Shown here: positions 1 to 8,995 of the stretch, piece by piece
Layout of the letters: each line of letters begins with the position of its first letter
Numbering within the stretch: position 1 is the first letter of the stretch
NCBI RefSeq assembly: GCF_012926615.1
Contig: NZ_JABBNU010000007.1
Location: forward strand, 62,001 to 126,000
DNA from: Marinigracilibium pacificum
Lineage (GTDB): Bacteria; Bacteroidota; Bacteroidia; Cytophagales; Cyclobacteriaceae
Reading direction: 5' to 3'
DNA length: 64,000 bases
Program-made: the position numbers and the translations under genes
Notes under the pieces: generated by a model
The model's input: only the letters and a program-made list of their open reading frames with translations
What the model was told of the DNA's origin: nothing
The model's database searches: none

Positions 1-537
1 AGTCCCAAGAGGTGCGTCAAGTTCTTTGGCTATCTCTTCATAAGAATACTCTTTAAAATAGCGCAGTTTTACCAGACGTTTGTATTTGGTTGGCAATTTG
101 TCAACAAACAGTCTAACAAGCTCTATCTTCTGGCTTTTAATTGCTTCTTCCATCGGATCAAGGGTATTGTCCTTGACATCTATTTGAACAGCTTCACCAT
201 CATCGTCAGTATATCCTGTTTGCAGACTGTAGGTTTCCAGTTTCTTTTTTCGAATGAAATCTATAGCGTTATTCGTGGCAATTCTGAATAACCAGGTACT
301 AAATGTATAGTCCTTCTTAAATCTATGAAGATTTTTGAAAGCTTTAGCAAATGCTTCTATTGTAAGGTCTTCTGCATCATCGACGTTTCTAACCATTTTT
401 AGAATCATGTGGTAAACAGGATTCTTATATCGCTTCATTAAGTCAGCAAAGGCTTGCTGATCTCCGTTATCAACTGCTTCATCGATAAGACGGAAGTCCT
501 CAAGTGCTTTCTTAGAAAATTGTCTTTTTAATTCCAT
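1..537 (-). CDS. ECF-type RNA polymerase sigma factor (3' end outside window)
   Basis: This gene directs core RNA polymerase to alternative promoters in the cytoplasm. I translated 179 codons from the ATG at 535-537, and the frame runs off the window without a stop. Region 2 lies at about residues 18-102 and ends in TWLFRIATNNAIDFIRKKK, a typical -10-binding segment. The helix-turn-helix of region 4 begins near residue 145 (KLPTKYKRLVKLRYFKEYS, then YEEIAKELD). An acidic linker (TDDDGEAVQIDVKDN) separates the two regions, as is common in Bacteroidota ECF factors. No anti-sigma gene is visible, but the downstream side is missing. The start overlaps the stop of the upstream glycosyltransferase by 10 bases, so the two are probably translated from one transcript. 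Confidence 0.93.
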   Translation of the reverse strand, partial: MELKRQFSKKALEDFRLIDEAVDNGDQQAFADLMKRYKNPVYHMILKMVRNVDDAEDLTIEAFAKAFKNLHRFKKDYTFSTWLFRIATNNAIDFIRKKKLETYSLQTGYTDDDGEAVQIDVKDNTLDPMEEAIKSQKIELVRLFVDKLPTKYKRLVKLRYFKEYSYEEIAKELDAPLGT

Positions 538-1640
538 TTAATTTTTTTCGAATACAATGATGCAGTTCCCAATGAAACTACATAGAATATAAATAAAATT
601 TCCAGTACTGACAACATGACAGTGGATAATGGTAGCCGTAATAATCTCTTAGCCTTATAATACACTATCATAGCTATTATTAGCCTAAAAGTATAAAGAC
701 TAATAATGAATGCTAGTAACTCAGGAAGCCAAATTATCAAAATTAATCCTGCGTACTGGACAATTAATGACAACCAATATGATGCCGAAAATATTTTGTC
801 TGCCAAATTGTACTTTTTACCAACCGAAAGGTGTCGTTTTTTCTGCTTTATATACGATCTTAAATCTTTCTTGGCAAATGTATAAACAGCTGATTCAGGA
901 TTAGTATTAACTTTTGTTTTTTCCTTAATAGCATACTTATTTATTATAATGTCATCATCACCACCTGTTACATTTATAAACGAACCAAATCCGTCACATT
1001 GTTTAAAAAATGTTTTTGTATATGACATATTTCTCCCCACCGCCATATATGGTTTGCTTTTTTTTGCTTTACCTAAATAGGTTAATAATGTTGTGGCTGT
1101 CTCAAATTCAATGAATTTACCTAGTATTCCTTTTGATTTGTAATGGGGAGAATACCCAATTATAACTTCTGTTTCAGGCGATGATGAATATATCTTACCA
1201 TATTCTAATAACCAGTTGGATGAGGCTGGTCTGCAATCGGCATCAGTAAACACCAAATGTTCAAAATTGGCATGTTGTATACCTATGGTGATTGCATTTT
1301 TTTTGGCATCTCTTCCTTCAGGAACTTGTTTTATGACAATTTCATTTATTCTAATATCATCAAACTCCAATAGAACTTTTGAAGAATTATCAGCAGACCT
1401 GTCATTTACTATTATGATTTCAAATTGAGGATAATTCTGATTTAATAATATAGGAATTAATTTTTTAAGATTTTCTGCCTCATTCCTTGAAGCAATGATT
1501 ATAGATATTGGTGGTAATGATGAACTTTTGGGATGATTTTTGTGACTTAGTACTGAACTAAAGTAATACAAGTAAAACCACATCAATACCAATGTGCAAA
1601 TTATATAGATAATGAGTATTGATGTTTGAATAGTCATCAT
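528..1640 (-). CDS. Membrane-anchored family 2 glycosyltransferase
   Basis: This is probably an inner-membrane glycosyltransferase that transfers a sugar from a nucleotide-sugar to a lipid or surface glycan; the substrate cannot be told. One N-terminal membrane helix (about residues 6-28) precedes a GT-A domain. The domain shows PISIIIASRNE at its start, a DADC metal-binding segment near residue 133, GGDDDI as the likely acceptor/catalytic acid region, and KKRHLS resembling the QxxRW motif. Two or three hydrophobic helices close the protein (about 285-365). The length of 370 residues is normal for this type. It is the first gene of a pair with the overlapping ECF sigma factor. Two adjacent ATG codons make the start ambiguous by one residue. 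Confidence 0.88.
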   Translation of the reverse strand: MMTIQTSILIIYIICTLVLMWFYLYYFSSVLSHKNHPKSSSLPPISIIIASRNEAENLKKLIPILLNQNYPQFEIIIVNDRSADNSSKVLLEFDDIRINEIVIKQVPEGRDAKKNAITIGIQHANFEHLVFTDADCRPASSNWLLEYGKIYSSSPETEVIIGYSPHYKSKGILGKFIEFETATTLLTYLGKAKKSKPYMAVGRNMSYTKTFFKQCDGFGSFINVTGGDDDIIINKYAIKEKTKVNTNPESAVYTFAKKDLRSYIKQKKRHLSVGKKYNLADKIFSASYWLSLIVQYAGLILIIWLPELLAFIISLYTFRLIIAMIVYYKAKRLLRLPLSTVMLSVLEILFIFYVVSLGTASLYSKKIKWN

Positions 1641-1736
1641 GTCAGCTAAAATATGATTTCAATCCTTGTTTAACCACAATTTTTTGATATTTGGTGTTAT
1701 ATAGGAATATTTTGAGACATTCTGAGTCTGATAGGC

Positions 1737-1744
1737 TATTTTTG
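1737..1744 (+). promoter_or_regulatory. Bacteroidota -7 promoter element of tgt
   Basis: TATTTTTG matches the Bacteroidota TAnnTTTG element exactly and lies 22 bases before the tgt ATG. A TTTTG that could serve as the -33 element sits about 22 bases upstream (near 1710-1714). It probably drives tgt and the two tightly linked genes that follow. Confidence 0.7.
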
Positions 1745-1766
1745 CAGATTCGAATTTAAGCGTATT

Positions 1767-2897
1767 ATGGATTTTAATATTACCGGAAAAGACCTCAATT
1801 CATCTGCAAGAGCAGGTATTCTTAAAACTGATCATGGCGAAATTCCAACGCCTATTTTTATGCCTGTAGGTACTGCAGGTACCGTTAAAGCAGTTCATCA
1901 ACGAGAACTGCAGAATGATATTGAGGCTAAAATAATATTGGGTAATACTTATCATTTATACCTGAGACCCGGACTGGATGTATTGGAAGCAGCTGGGGGA
2001 ATTCATAAATTTAATGGTTGGGAAAAACCAATTCTTACGGATAGTGGAGGATACCAGGTGTATTCATTGTCAAATACACGGAAAATAAAAGAGGAGGGAG
2101 TTGAATTCAGGTCACATATTGACGGTAGTAAGCATTTCTTTACTCCCGAAAATGTGATGGATATCCAACGTACTATCGGAGCTGATATAATTATGGCTTT
2201 TGATGAGTGTACTCCATACCCATGTGACTATGATTATGCCAAAAAATCGATGCACATGACTCATCGATGGTTAAAGAGGTGTATTAAGAGAGTTGACGAG
2301 ACCGAAGGGAAATATGGGTATAGCCAGGCACTTTTTCCAATTGTTCAGGGAAGTGTTTACGAGGATCTTAGAAAACAGTCGGCAGAAGAAATCGCTTCTC
2401 ATGGTCGTGAAGGAAATGCAATAGGAGGATTATCTGTAGGTGAACCTCACGAAATGATGTATGACATGACTGAATTGGTGTGTGAAATACTACCAGAAGA
2501 TAAACCTCGTTACCTGATGGGTGTTGGTACTCCTGCTAATATTCTTGAAGGCATTGCAAGAGGCGTAGATATGTTTGATTGTGTTATGCCAACAAGGAAT
2601 GCACGTCATGGTATTCTTTTTACCAGTGAAGGTGTTATCAATATTAAAAATAAGAAGTGGGAAAAAGAATTTACACCTATCGATACAGAAATTGGTGGTT
2701 ATGTAAGTACTTTTTATACCAAAGCATATTTGAGACATCTTATTCATTCAAATGAAATTTTGGGTGCTCAAATTGCAAGTGTGCACAATTTAACCTTTTA
2801 TTTGTGGTTGGTAAAGCAGGCACGCGATCATATAATTTCGGGAGATTTTAATTCCTGGAAGAATGAGATGGTTGTTAAGCTATCTGAAAGACTTTGA
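1767..2897 (+). CDS. tgt: tRNA-guanine transglycosylase (queuosine biosynthesis)
   Basis: The enzyme exchanges guanine-34 in GUN-anticodon tRNAs for preQ1. Family motifs are clear: DSGGYQVYSL, MAFDECTPYP (Asp and Cys of the base pocket), GGLSVGE, and GVDMFDCVMPTR, which carries the nucleophilic Asp. The length of 376 residues is normal. The C-terminal zinc site looks atypical. The usual CxCxxC that precedes the YxxAYLxHL helix is absent (the segment reads GGYVSTFYTKAYLRHL), although the later His in SVHNL remains. From memory this is seen in other Bacteroidota Tgt proteins, so it need not mean loss of activity. It is followed after 3 bases by an LptF/G permease gene. Confidence 0.96.
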   Translation: MDFNITGKDLNSSARAGILKTDHGEIPTPIFMPVGTAGTVKAVHQRELQNDIEAKIILGNTYHLYLRPGLDVLEAAGGIHKFNGWEKPILTDSGGYQVYSLSNTRKIKEEGVEFRSHIDGSKHFFTPENVMDIQRTIGADIIMAFDECTPYPCDYDYAKKSMHMTHRWLKRCIKRVDETEGKYGYSQALFPIVQGSVYEDLRKQSAEEIASHGREGNAIGGLSVGEPHEMMYDMTELVCEILPEDKPRYLMGVGTPANILEGIARGVDMFDCVMPTRNARHGILFTSEGVINIKNKKWEKEFTPIDTEIGGYVSTFYTKAYLRHLIHSNEILGAQIASVHNLTFYLWLVKQARDHIISGDFNSWKNEMVVKLSERL

Positions 2898-2900
2898 TAA

Positions 2901-3986
2901 ATGAAAATACTAGACAGGTATATATTTTTTAAATTCATTGGTGCTTTTTCATTTACGGTATTAGTACTAATTCCGATAATTGTAATAATCAATTTGACAG
3001 ATCGAATTGATGACTTAATACAACACGGGGTAGGCGTAATTGAGACTGTATTATACTATATTGATTTTAGTGCCTATCTGATGACCTATTTAATGCCGAT
3101 AATAGTCTTTATATCGGTGGTGTTTGTTACCGCACGACTTGCCAGTAATACTGAGATTGTGGCAATGTTAAGTTCCGGGATGAGCTATCAAAGGGTTATG
3201 AGACCATATTTTTATGGTGCAATTGTTTTGGCAATATTCAATTTTGTTTTGGTTGGTTGGATAACACCAAATTCAAATAAAGACAGGATTGATTTTGAAA
3301 AGGCTTATTTCAGAGGTCCGGATTATAACAATGACAGGAATATTCATATTCAGATCAAACCGAATGTTTATTTTTACCTGGAGTCATACAGGGTTCAAAG
3401 TCAGACTGGATATAAGTTTACTTTGGAAGAATTTAATGATGATGGAGGCATGGTCAGTAAATTGTATTCAAATAAACTGACCTGGACTGAAGACTCTCTG
3501 GGTAATGAATTCTGGAGAACTGATGAATATGTAATAAGAAAGATTCTTGATGGGGAAGAACAGATTGAAGCTGGTGAATATATTGATACTACCTTTGCTC
3601 TGACTCCAAAAGATTTTGAAAGTGATAAAAATAGAAATGAGACTTTCACCATACCTCAACTACGAGAGTTCATTGCATTACTTGAGTTAAGAGGATCGGA
3701 TGATAAGAATATTTACTTAATCGAGCTCTATGTGAGATATATGTCGCCTTTCACTGTAATACTACTTACGTTTATCGGTGTTATTGTGTCTTCAAGAAAG
3801 ACAAGAGGAGGGTCCAGTTTTCAAATTGCACTAGGATTCTTATTGGCCTTTATCTATATAATATTATTTATCATGTCCAGATCCTTTGCGCAAAACAATG
3901 GTGATCATCTTCTGATTCCGATGTGGACTCCTAATTTTATATTTACTGCAATAGGTGTTTATTTATATATTAAAGCTCCAAAGTAA
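2901..3986 (+). CDS. LptF/LptG-family (YjgP/YjgQ) lipopolysaccharide transport permease
   Basis: This is probably the inner-membrane permease subunit that moves lipopolysaccharide out of the membrane toward the Lpt bridge, together with LptB. It shows the family layout: N-terminal MKILDRYIFFKFIGAF, three helices in the first 120 residues with the conserved RLASNTEIVAMLSSGMSY coupling segment, a periplasmic beta-jellyroll-like region (about 135-255), and three C-terminal helices. The 361 residues match LptF/G length. Which of the two paralogues it represents cannot be decided here. It begins 3 bases after tgt and ends directly against the GTG of the next gene, indicating one transcript. Confidence 0.88.
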   Translation: MKILDRYIFFKFIGAFSFTVLVLIPIIVIINLTDRIDDLIQHGVGVIETVLYYIDFSAYLMTYLMPIIVFISVVFVTARLASNTEIVAMLSSGMSYQRVMRPYFYGAIVLAIFNFVLVGWITPNSNKDRIDFEKAYFRGPDYNNDRNIHIQIKPNVYFYLESYRVQSQTGYKFTLEEFNDDGGMVSKLYSNKLTWTEDSLGNEFWRTDEYVIRKILDGEEQIEAGEYIDTTFALTPKDFESDKNRNETFTIPQLREFIALLELRGSDDKNIYLIELYVRYMSPFTVILLTFIGVIVSSRKTRGGSSFQIALGFLLAFIYIILFIMSRSFAQNNGDHLLIPMWTPNFIFTAIGVYLYIKAPK

Positions 3987-4877
3987 GTGCCAAATAAAGA
4001 TTTCTTTAAGCTTCATCTGATAGTATTCGCATGGGGCTTTACTGCAATACTCGGTAAGTTAATTTCTATCCCTGCGGTCGAAATGGTTTTTTATAGAACT
4101 ACCATTGCTGCCATATTGATTTTTATCTTATTAAAGGTAAAAAATATTAAGCTTGCAGTTCCAACAAAAGATTTATGGAGGCTACTTGGTACTGGTTTGA
4201 TAATTGCCGTTCACTGGATTATGTTTTTTGGGTCTATTAAAGTAAGCAATGCTTCAATTGCGCTTACAGGAATGGCTACTGCCAGCCTTTGGACTTCAAT
4301 TTTAGAACCGATTGTTTTGGGACGTAAGATTCTCTGGTATGAAGTGTTACTGGGGATTGTCGTAATCATTGGATTAGCAATTATTTTTGCTTTACAACTA
4401 GATAACTTGATAGGAGTTATTATGGCTTTGATTTCAGCATTTCTGGCTTCATCATTCTCAATCATCAATAGCCGATTTACCAGAAAATATGATCCTTATG
4501 CCATTACATTCTATGAAATGGGTGGGGCAGCAATCTCGATAGCATTGTTTTTTCCATTATACCAATTATGGTTTACTAATGGTGCGCCTCTTCAATTGGG
4601 TACAAGTGTAATGGATATGGTGTATTTATTACTTCTCGCTGGTGTCTGTACTGTATACGCCTTCTCTGAATCTGTTGAAATTATGAGAAGAATATCCGCT
4701 TATAGTGTTAATCTTGCTGTAAACATGGAGCCTATTTATGGTATTATTATGGCTGTGATATTATTTCCTGAGGAGGAAAAAATGACCCCCGAATTTTATT
4801 TAGGTGCTGTAATAATTTTGGCTGCGGTTTTCTCATACCCACTATTTCAAAAACTACATAAAAGAAAAACTGCCTGA
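3987..4877 (+). CDS. EamA/DMT-superfamily transporter
   Basis: A ten-helix inner-membrane transporter of the drug/metabolite superfamily, whose members export amino acids or metabolites; the substrate is unknown. Two EamA repeats are recognisable (about residues 8-140 and 145-290). The first begins with LHLIVFAWGFTAILGKL and contains the conserved small-residue helix NASIALTGMATASLWTSIL. The length of 296 residues is typical. Translation starts at a GTG touching the TAA of the LptF/G gene, with no intervening base, which suggests coupled translation. A TTG or internal start is possible, but the GTG keeps the first helix intact. Confidence 0.86.
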   Translation: MPNKDFFKLHLIVFAWGFTAILGKLISIPAVEMVFYRTTIAAILIFILLKVKNIKLAVPTKDLWRLLGTGLIIAVHWIMFFGSIKVSNASIALTGMATASLWTSILEPIVLGRKILWYEVLLGIVVIIGLAIIFALQLDNLIGVIMALISAFLASSFSIINSRFTRKYDPYAITFYEMGGAAISIALFFPLYQLWFTNGAPLQLGTSVMDMVYLLLLAGVCTVYAFSESVEIMRRISAYSVNLAVNMEPIYGIIMAVILFPEEEKMTPEFYLGAVIILAAVFSYPLFQKLHKRKTA

Positions 4878-4918
4878 TTTTTAAAGTTTTTATGAATTTT
4901 TGAAACCTTTTGTCATAA

Positions 4919-4936
4919 TATTTGTTTAAACAAATA
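4919..4936. promoter_or_regulatory. Perfect 18-bp palindrome, candidate operator
   Basis: TATTTGTTTAAACAAATA is a perfect palindrome ending 19 bases before the ATG of the NTF2-like gene. It overlaps a near-consensus -7 sequence (TAATATTTG, with one extra spacer base). Its position suggests a binding site for a dimeric repressor. No regulator gene is adjacent. Confidence 0.5.
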
Positions 4937-4955
4937 AAACTAAACAATAATTATT

Positions 4956-5309
4956 ATGTCATACTTAGATAAAGCAACTCATCTATATGAAATGATCAAT
5001 AGTGGTCAGCTACTTGATGCATTTGAAAAATATTACAGTGAAAATATTGTAATGCAGGAAAATAGTGAAGAGCCAAGAGTAGGGAAGGAATCAAACAGAG
5101 AATATGAAAAAAACTTTCTATCTAATATACAAGAGTTCCATGGAGCTGGTGTTGGTGCAATTACTTCAAATGAAGATACTAAGACCACTATGGTAGAATC
5201 TTGGATGGATGTTACCTTCAAAGGAGATCAAAGAGTTAAATTGGAGCAGGTTGCAGTCCAGAAATGGGATGGCGATCAAATCGTAAACGAAAGATTTTAC
5301 CACCAATAA
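4956..5309 (+). CDS. SnoaL/NTF2-like protein of unknown role
   Basis: A 117-residue cytoplasmic protein with the cone-shaped NTF2-like fold suggested by its pattern. An N-terminal helix pair (LYEMINSGQLLDAFEKYY) is followed by YSENIVMQENSEEPRVGKES and alternating strands ending in VQKWDGDQIVNERFYHQ. SnoaL-like proteins are ligand-binding or polyketide/steroid-modifying proteins, but no catalytic residues can be assigned. The gene stands alone between the upstream transporter and a convergent ispE, and a perfect palindrome lies just before it, so it may be individually regulated. Confidence 0.75.
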   Translation: MSYLDKATHLYEMINSGQLLDAFEKYYSENIVMQENSEEPRVGKESNREYEKNFLSNIQEFHGAGVGAITSNEDTKTTMVESWMDVTFKGDQRVKLEQVAVQKWDGDQIVNERFYHQ

Positions 5310-5315
5310 TATCAA

Positions 5316-5341
5316 AGTCCTGTCAATAAATTGGCAGGACT
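5316..5341. terminator. Hairpin between convergent genes
   Basis: AGTCCTGTCA and TGGCAGGACT pair over ten positions (one G-T wobble) around the loop ATAAAT. The right arm reaches the ispE stop codon. There is no long T-tract, so it may end transcription weakly from either side. Confidence 0.55.
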
Positions 5342-6143
5342 ATAGTTTTCCTTCCCAGACTACAAATTCATTGAATTTATGAATTTCAGGTTTACTTTGA
5401 AATAGCCCATAAATAGAGCTTCCAGAACCAGTCATTGAAGCATATATTGCATTTTGCTCATATAAATGATTAATAGCTTCTCCGATAATAGGATATTCCT
5501 TGACAATAGGTGTTTCAAAAGAATTTGTCAGTCTTCCCTTCCAGTTTTCTGGTTTTTCTTTGACTAATTCTTTTAATGAGAAATCAATCTTTTCAGGTGT
5601 GATCAGACTGTATGCTTTTGGGGTGCTAATATGGATTCCCGGATTCATCAGAACAAGGTAGTACCCTTCTAATGATAGGTCAATATGCTCAATGTTTTCA
5701 CCTCTACCTGACACAAATGCAGGTTTATTACTTACAAAAAACGGACAATCACTACCTAGATCCGAGGCATATACTTCAATTAGGTCGTCTTCAAGATATA
5801 AATCAAAAAGATCATTAAGCATTCTCAAGGTAAATGCACCGTCTGCAGACCCACCACCTAGTCCGGCGCCCATTGGTATTTGCTTGTGCAGTATTATTTG
5901 AACAGGATCAAGGTTAAAATCTTTCCTGAAAGCCTTATATGCTTTGAAAATGAGGTTTTCTTCCTTTTTTCCAGGAATATTTAGTCCACTTGATTCAAAA
6001 GTAGTCTTAGAAGAATGATTTATTTCCAGGATATCACAAAATGGAATAGGAAAAAAAATACTTTCTATATTATGAAAGCCATCTTTTCTTTTACCAGTTA
6101 CAAATAATCCTAAATTAATCTTGGCATTCGGAAAACTTATCAT
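5340..6143 (-). CDS. ispE: 4-diphosphocytidyl-2-C-methyl-D-erythritol kinase
   Basis: A GHMP-family kinase that phosphorylates CDP-methylerythritol in the MEP isoprenoid pathway, in the cytoplasm. The start is the family's FPNAKINLGL. The ATP-binding glycine loop reads PMGAGLGGGSAD (about residues 90-101), and the C-terminal GHMP motif is ASMTGSGSSIYGLF (about 236-249). The 267 residues are typical. It lies 69 bases downstream of fabI but is separated from it by a strong terminator hairpin, so it probably has its own promoter. The product supports isoprenoid/quinone synthesis; no other MEP-pathway gene is nearby. Confidence 0.95.
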   Translation of the reverse strand: MISFPNAKINLGLFVTGKRKDGFHNIESIFFPIPFCDILEINHSSKTTFESSGLNIPGKKEENLIFKAYKAFRKDFNLDPVQIILHKQIPMGAGLGGGSADGAFTLRMLNDLFDLYLEDDLIEVYASDLGSDCPFFVSNKPAFVSGRGENIEHIDLSLEGYYLVLMNPGIHISTPKAYSLITPEKIDFSLKELVKEKPENWKGRLTNSFETPIVKEYPIIGEAINHLYEQNAIYASMTGSGSSIYGLFQSKPEIHKFNEFVVWEGKL

Positions 6144-6177
6144 GATTATGATTGAATTAAAAAGAAGGGCTAAAATA

Positions 6178-6205
6178 AAAAAAGCTGTCTTTAAGACAGC
6201 TTTTT
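6178..6205 (-). terminator. Rho-independent terminator of fabI
   Basis: The arms AAGCTGTCTT and AAGACAGCTT pair closely around a one-base centre. Read on the minus strand, the hairpin is followed by a T-rich tract (complement of 6171-6182). It lies 8 bases past the fabI stop. Confidence 0.85.
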
Positions 6206-6212
6206 CATGATT

Positions 6213-7025
6213 TTATTTTTGCCAGTGGTCAATTACTTTTTGTGTAATACCACTATTACTGAATCCTCCGTCATGGAATAAGTTTTGCATAGTAACCATT
6301 CTACTTAATTCTGAGAACATTAATATACAGTAGTCAGCACATGATTCGGCATCAGCATTTCCAAGTGGAGACATTTTGTCTGCAAAATCAAAGAAGGTAT
6401 CAAAGCCACCAACACCTGTACCTGCAGTTGTCATAGTAGGTGATTGTGAAATCGTATTTACCCTTACTTTTTTAAGTCTGCCATATCTTTCGCCATAGCT
6501 TCTTGCGATACTTTCAAGTACCGATTTAGCTTGAGCCATATCGCTATAATCAGGGAATGTTCGCTGTGCTGCAATGTATGATAGTCCAAGCACGGAACCG
6601 CCTTCTTTAATGAAATCCATTTTTTCAGCTACCTGTAACATTTTATGAAACGATAAAGCAGAAACATCTAGAGACTTTAACATCCAGTCATAATTAAGAT
6701 CTCCATAATCTTTACCTTTTCTGACGTTAGGAGACATTCCGATAGAATGTAGGATGAAATCAACTTTCCCACCTAAAACTTCTTCAGTCTTTTTGTAAAG
6801 ATTTTCGATATCTTCTAAACTAGTTGCATCGGCAGGGATAACCTGAGAATTAGTTTTTTCAGCTAATTCATTTATTTTACCCATTCTCATTGCAATAGGT
6901 GCATTGGTAAGTACAAATTCAGCACCTTCTTCATGTGCTCTTTCTGCAACTTTCCATGCGATTGATTTCTCATCTAAAGCACCGGTAATAATACCTTTTT
7001 TTCCTTTTAGTAAGTTATATGCCAT
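6213..7025 (-). CDS. fabI: Enoyl-[acyl-carrier-protein] reductase (NADH)
   Basis: This SDR-family enzyme reduces the enoyl-ACP double bond in the last step of each fatty-acid elongation cycle. Motifs seen: GIITGALDEKSIAWKVA (FabI-type nucleotide-binding loop near residue 11), SIGMSP (about 92), and a catalytic Tyr-x6-Lys arrangement in YSDMAQAKSVLE (about 157-168). TISQSPTMTTAGTGVGGF forms the substrate-binding loop. The 270 residues are normal. It ends in a strong terminator. The acyl carrier protein and FabF genes are 12 kb away at 19.5-21 kb, so fatty-acid genes are split in this genome. Confidence 0.96.
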   Translation of the reverse strand: MAYNLLKGKKGIITGALDEKSIAWKVAERAHEEGAEFVLTNAPIAMRMGKINELAEKTNSQVIPADATSLEDIENLYKKTEEVLGGKVDFILHSIGMSPNVRKGKDYGDLNYDWMLKSLDVSALSFHKMLQVAEKMDFIKEGGSVLGLSYIAAQRTFPDYSDMAQAKSVLESIARSYGERYGRLKKVRVNTISQSPTMTTAGTGVGGFDTFFDFADKMSPLGNADAESCADYCILMFSELSRMVTMQNLFHDGGFSNSGITQKVIDHWQK

Positions 7026-7081
7026 GGTTATATTGGTTTCTTGCCGTGCAATTTAATTTTTTAATAGCTAATTCTAAAGCA

Positions 7082-8995
7082 TTATTTAGTTTGATAGCTT
7101 ATTAGTATCTCAAATTCCTTATAATTCTGAGAATTGTCCAATGGTCCGGATTTTAAATTTGAAAATGAACTTAATTTCCCTCCGAATTTTAGTTGTTGGG
7201 TCTTATATAATATAGTAAAGTAATGTCTCGCGAAATCTCCACTTCCTAATCTGATGTATGGGAAGGATTGATAGAAACCACTTTCATAAAAGTATAAACC
7301 CGGTGAGTTTTCTTCAGAGTAACCATATGATGTACCAATAACACAATTTATCCTTTTACCGGAATATTTTAATCTTTGAGAGAAACCAAATGAATAGCCT
7401 GATTCATTTATCATCCTTAGGTTACGATATTGCAATTGAAGGTCCCATAGTAAATTATGGTTAATTGTAAAATTAGATTTTATTGCAGCTTTGTGATTAT
7501 AAGACTGTACTCTGTAATTTGTGTTTTTCCCTTCATTTAAAGCAATATTCTGACTTTGAACAAAGCCATAAATTAATTGCAAACTCCAGTTAGATAATGG
7601 TTGAGTGAATACTTTTATACCGAATTCTTCATTTGATTTAGGTACCGGGTTGTAAACTGAAATTTTATTTATCTCACTTATATCTGAATAAACCATTCCC
7701 GATAGTTTTTTATTCAGCTTATAAGTAAGAGCCTGATAAATTCCTTTTTCACCATTTGGGTTGGTTTTAATTCCTGTTGATGTTCCAAATATGCTAAAAT
7801 AGTAGTCTGTTGTATATCTAAGCTGTATCAAATAGTCCCAATTTTTATTTAATGAAATTAGCATTCCTTCGGTTAATGAGAAGTTTTCTTGAATTGGGAA
7901 GTAGCTTATTTCTCCAAAAAGAGTTTTGTTTTTTATGGTGTATTGATGGGAAAGCCCTATATGAAAGCTGTTTTTTATTGGTGAGTCAATAGCTGTTGAT
8001 GCAGTAAAAACATTAGACCATCTGGAATAATCAGCTAAAAATGATAAGTAGCCCCTATCTTTAAATTCTTTTTTGATTATTAAACCTGTATTGATTAATG
8101 AAGCAGTTTTTCGATAATTAGATTCTGTTTCAGTACGATGAAACCCTGATTTATAAATCGTAACGATTGTGTCATTTTCGATTTTTGCATCAATATTTCT
8201 TACTGAAATAAAACTTGAAATGCTGATGTCTTTTTTTAAGTTTAGGGTCGTTGCTATTCCCCTGTTAAAATTAAATTCATCATATCCATTATAAGTTCGA
8301 ATACCAATTTGTGATCTTATTTGAGATTGAATTGGGTAGGATCCAAGACTCGAAAAAAATGCGTTGTTAAAATGTAATCCCTGCCCAAAGCCTATCTTAT
8401 AATCTCCTAATATCACTTTGAAGGTAGTAGAATTGTATTGGATATTTCCACCCAGAAATTCTGGTGAACCTATTTTTGATGTTTCCTTATTCCAACCAGA
8501 TTCCCCGGCATCTTTTTCAGTTTTTATCGATACGACAAAATTTTGCTTGTGGAATTGAACAGATGAACGATATTTTATATCTCTAAATTTAGAATCATAA
8601 GCTGCTTTATTGATAACTGATAGGTTTTGTTTGGTATTCGTTGGTTGATTAATTGTTATAAGCGTTATTAACAGTTTTGCTTTTTTATCCGAAAATCCAC
8701 TGATCATACTAATCTCTTCAATCAAAATGAATTCACCATAAAGGCTTCTATGGTCTATTATGTTTTTAATGTCCTCTGAAGATAGAAATGGGATTTGTGA
8801 AAGGTCCTGCGCAGTGCAATTATTAATGTTTATCGGATTGTTTTTCAGATCTTCAATAAGTTGAGCTAGATCATCGTTATCAATTTGATTTTCCGGGTTT
8901 TGACTTTGAGAAAACCAGATAATGTCTTCAATATCAGATTGACTGAATGCAACAAACGTTATTAATATAAATAATAAAATAAGCAATGTCTTCAT
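7082..8995 (-). CDS. Helix-hairpin-helix protein with predicted outer-membrane beta-barrel
   Basis: A 637-residue exported protein of unknown function. A signal peptide (MKTLLILLFILITFVAFSQS) is followed by two ComEA-like helix-hairpin-helix units at about residues 50-115 (NPININNCTAQDLSQIPFL, then EISMISGFSDKKAK). The remaining 500 residues alternate short amphipathic strands (for example KVILGDYKIGFGQGLHF) and end in a strand-like FEILISYQTK, so it is probably an outer-membrane barrel. The hairpin turns lack the usual GxG, so DNA binding is doubtful. The ATG overlaps the preceding gene's stop by 4 bases, giving a coupled pair. Such proteins are widespread but uncharacterised in Bacteroidota. 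Confidence 0.72.
   Translation of the reverse strand: MKTLLILLFILITFVAFSQSDIEDIIWFSQSQNPENQIDNDDLAQLIEDLKNNPININNCTAQDLSQIPFLSSEDIKNIIDHRSLYGEFILIEEISMISGFSDKKAKLLITLITINQPTNTKQNLSVINKAAYDSKFRDIKYRSSVQFHKQNFVVSIKTEKDAGESGWNKETSKIGSPEFLGGNIQYNSTTFKVILGDYKIGFGQGLHFNNAFFSSLGSYPIQSQIRSQIGIRTYNGYDEFNFNRGIATTLNLKKDISISSFISVRNIDAKIENDTIVTIYKSGFHRTETESNYRKTASLINTGLIIKKEFKDRGYLSFLADYSRWSNVFTASTAIDSPIKNSFHIGLSHQYTIKNKTLFGEISYFPIQENFSLTEGMLISLNKNWDYLIQLRYTTDYYFSIFGTSTGIKTNPNGEKGIYQALTYKLNKKLSGMVYSDISEINKISVYNPVPKSNEEFGIKVFTQPLSNWSLQLIYGFVQSQNIALNEGKNTNYRVQSYNHKAAIKSNFTINHNLLWDLQLQYRNLRMINESGYSFGFSQRLKYSGKRINCVIGTSYGYSEENSPGLYFYESGFYQSFPYIRLGSGDFARHYFTILYKTQQLKFGGKLSSFSNLKSGPLDNSQNYKEFEILISYQTK

Noticed and set aside
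8582-8593. Perfect palindrome TCTAAATTTAGA resembling the ferritin operator arms
   Set aside because: It lies inside the HhH-barrel coding region, lacks the 5-base spacer, and no promoter is nearby; chance in AT-rich sequence is likely.
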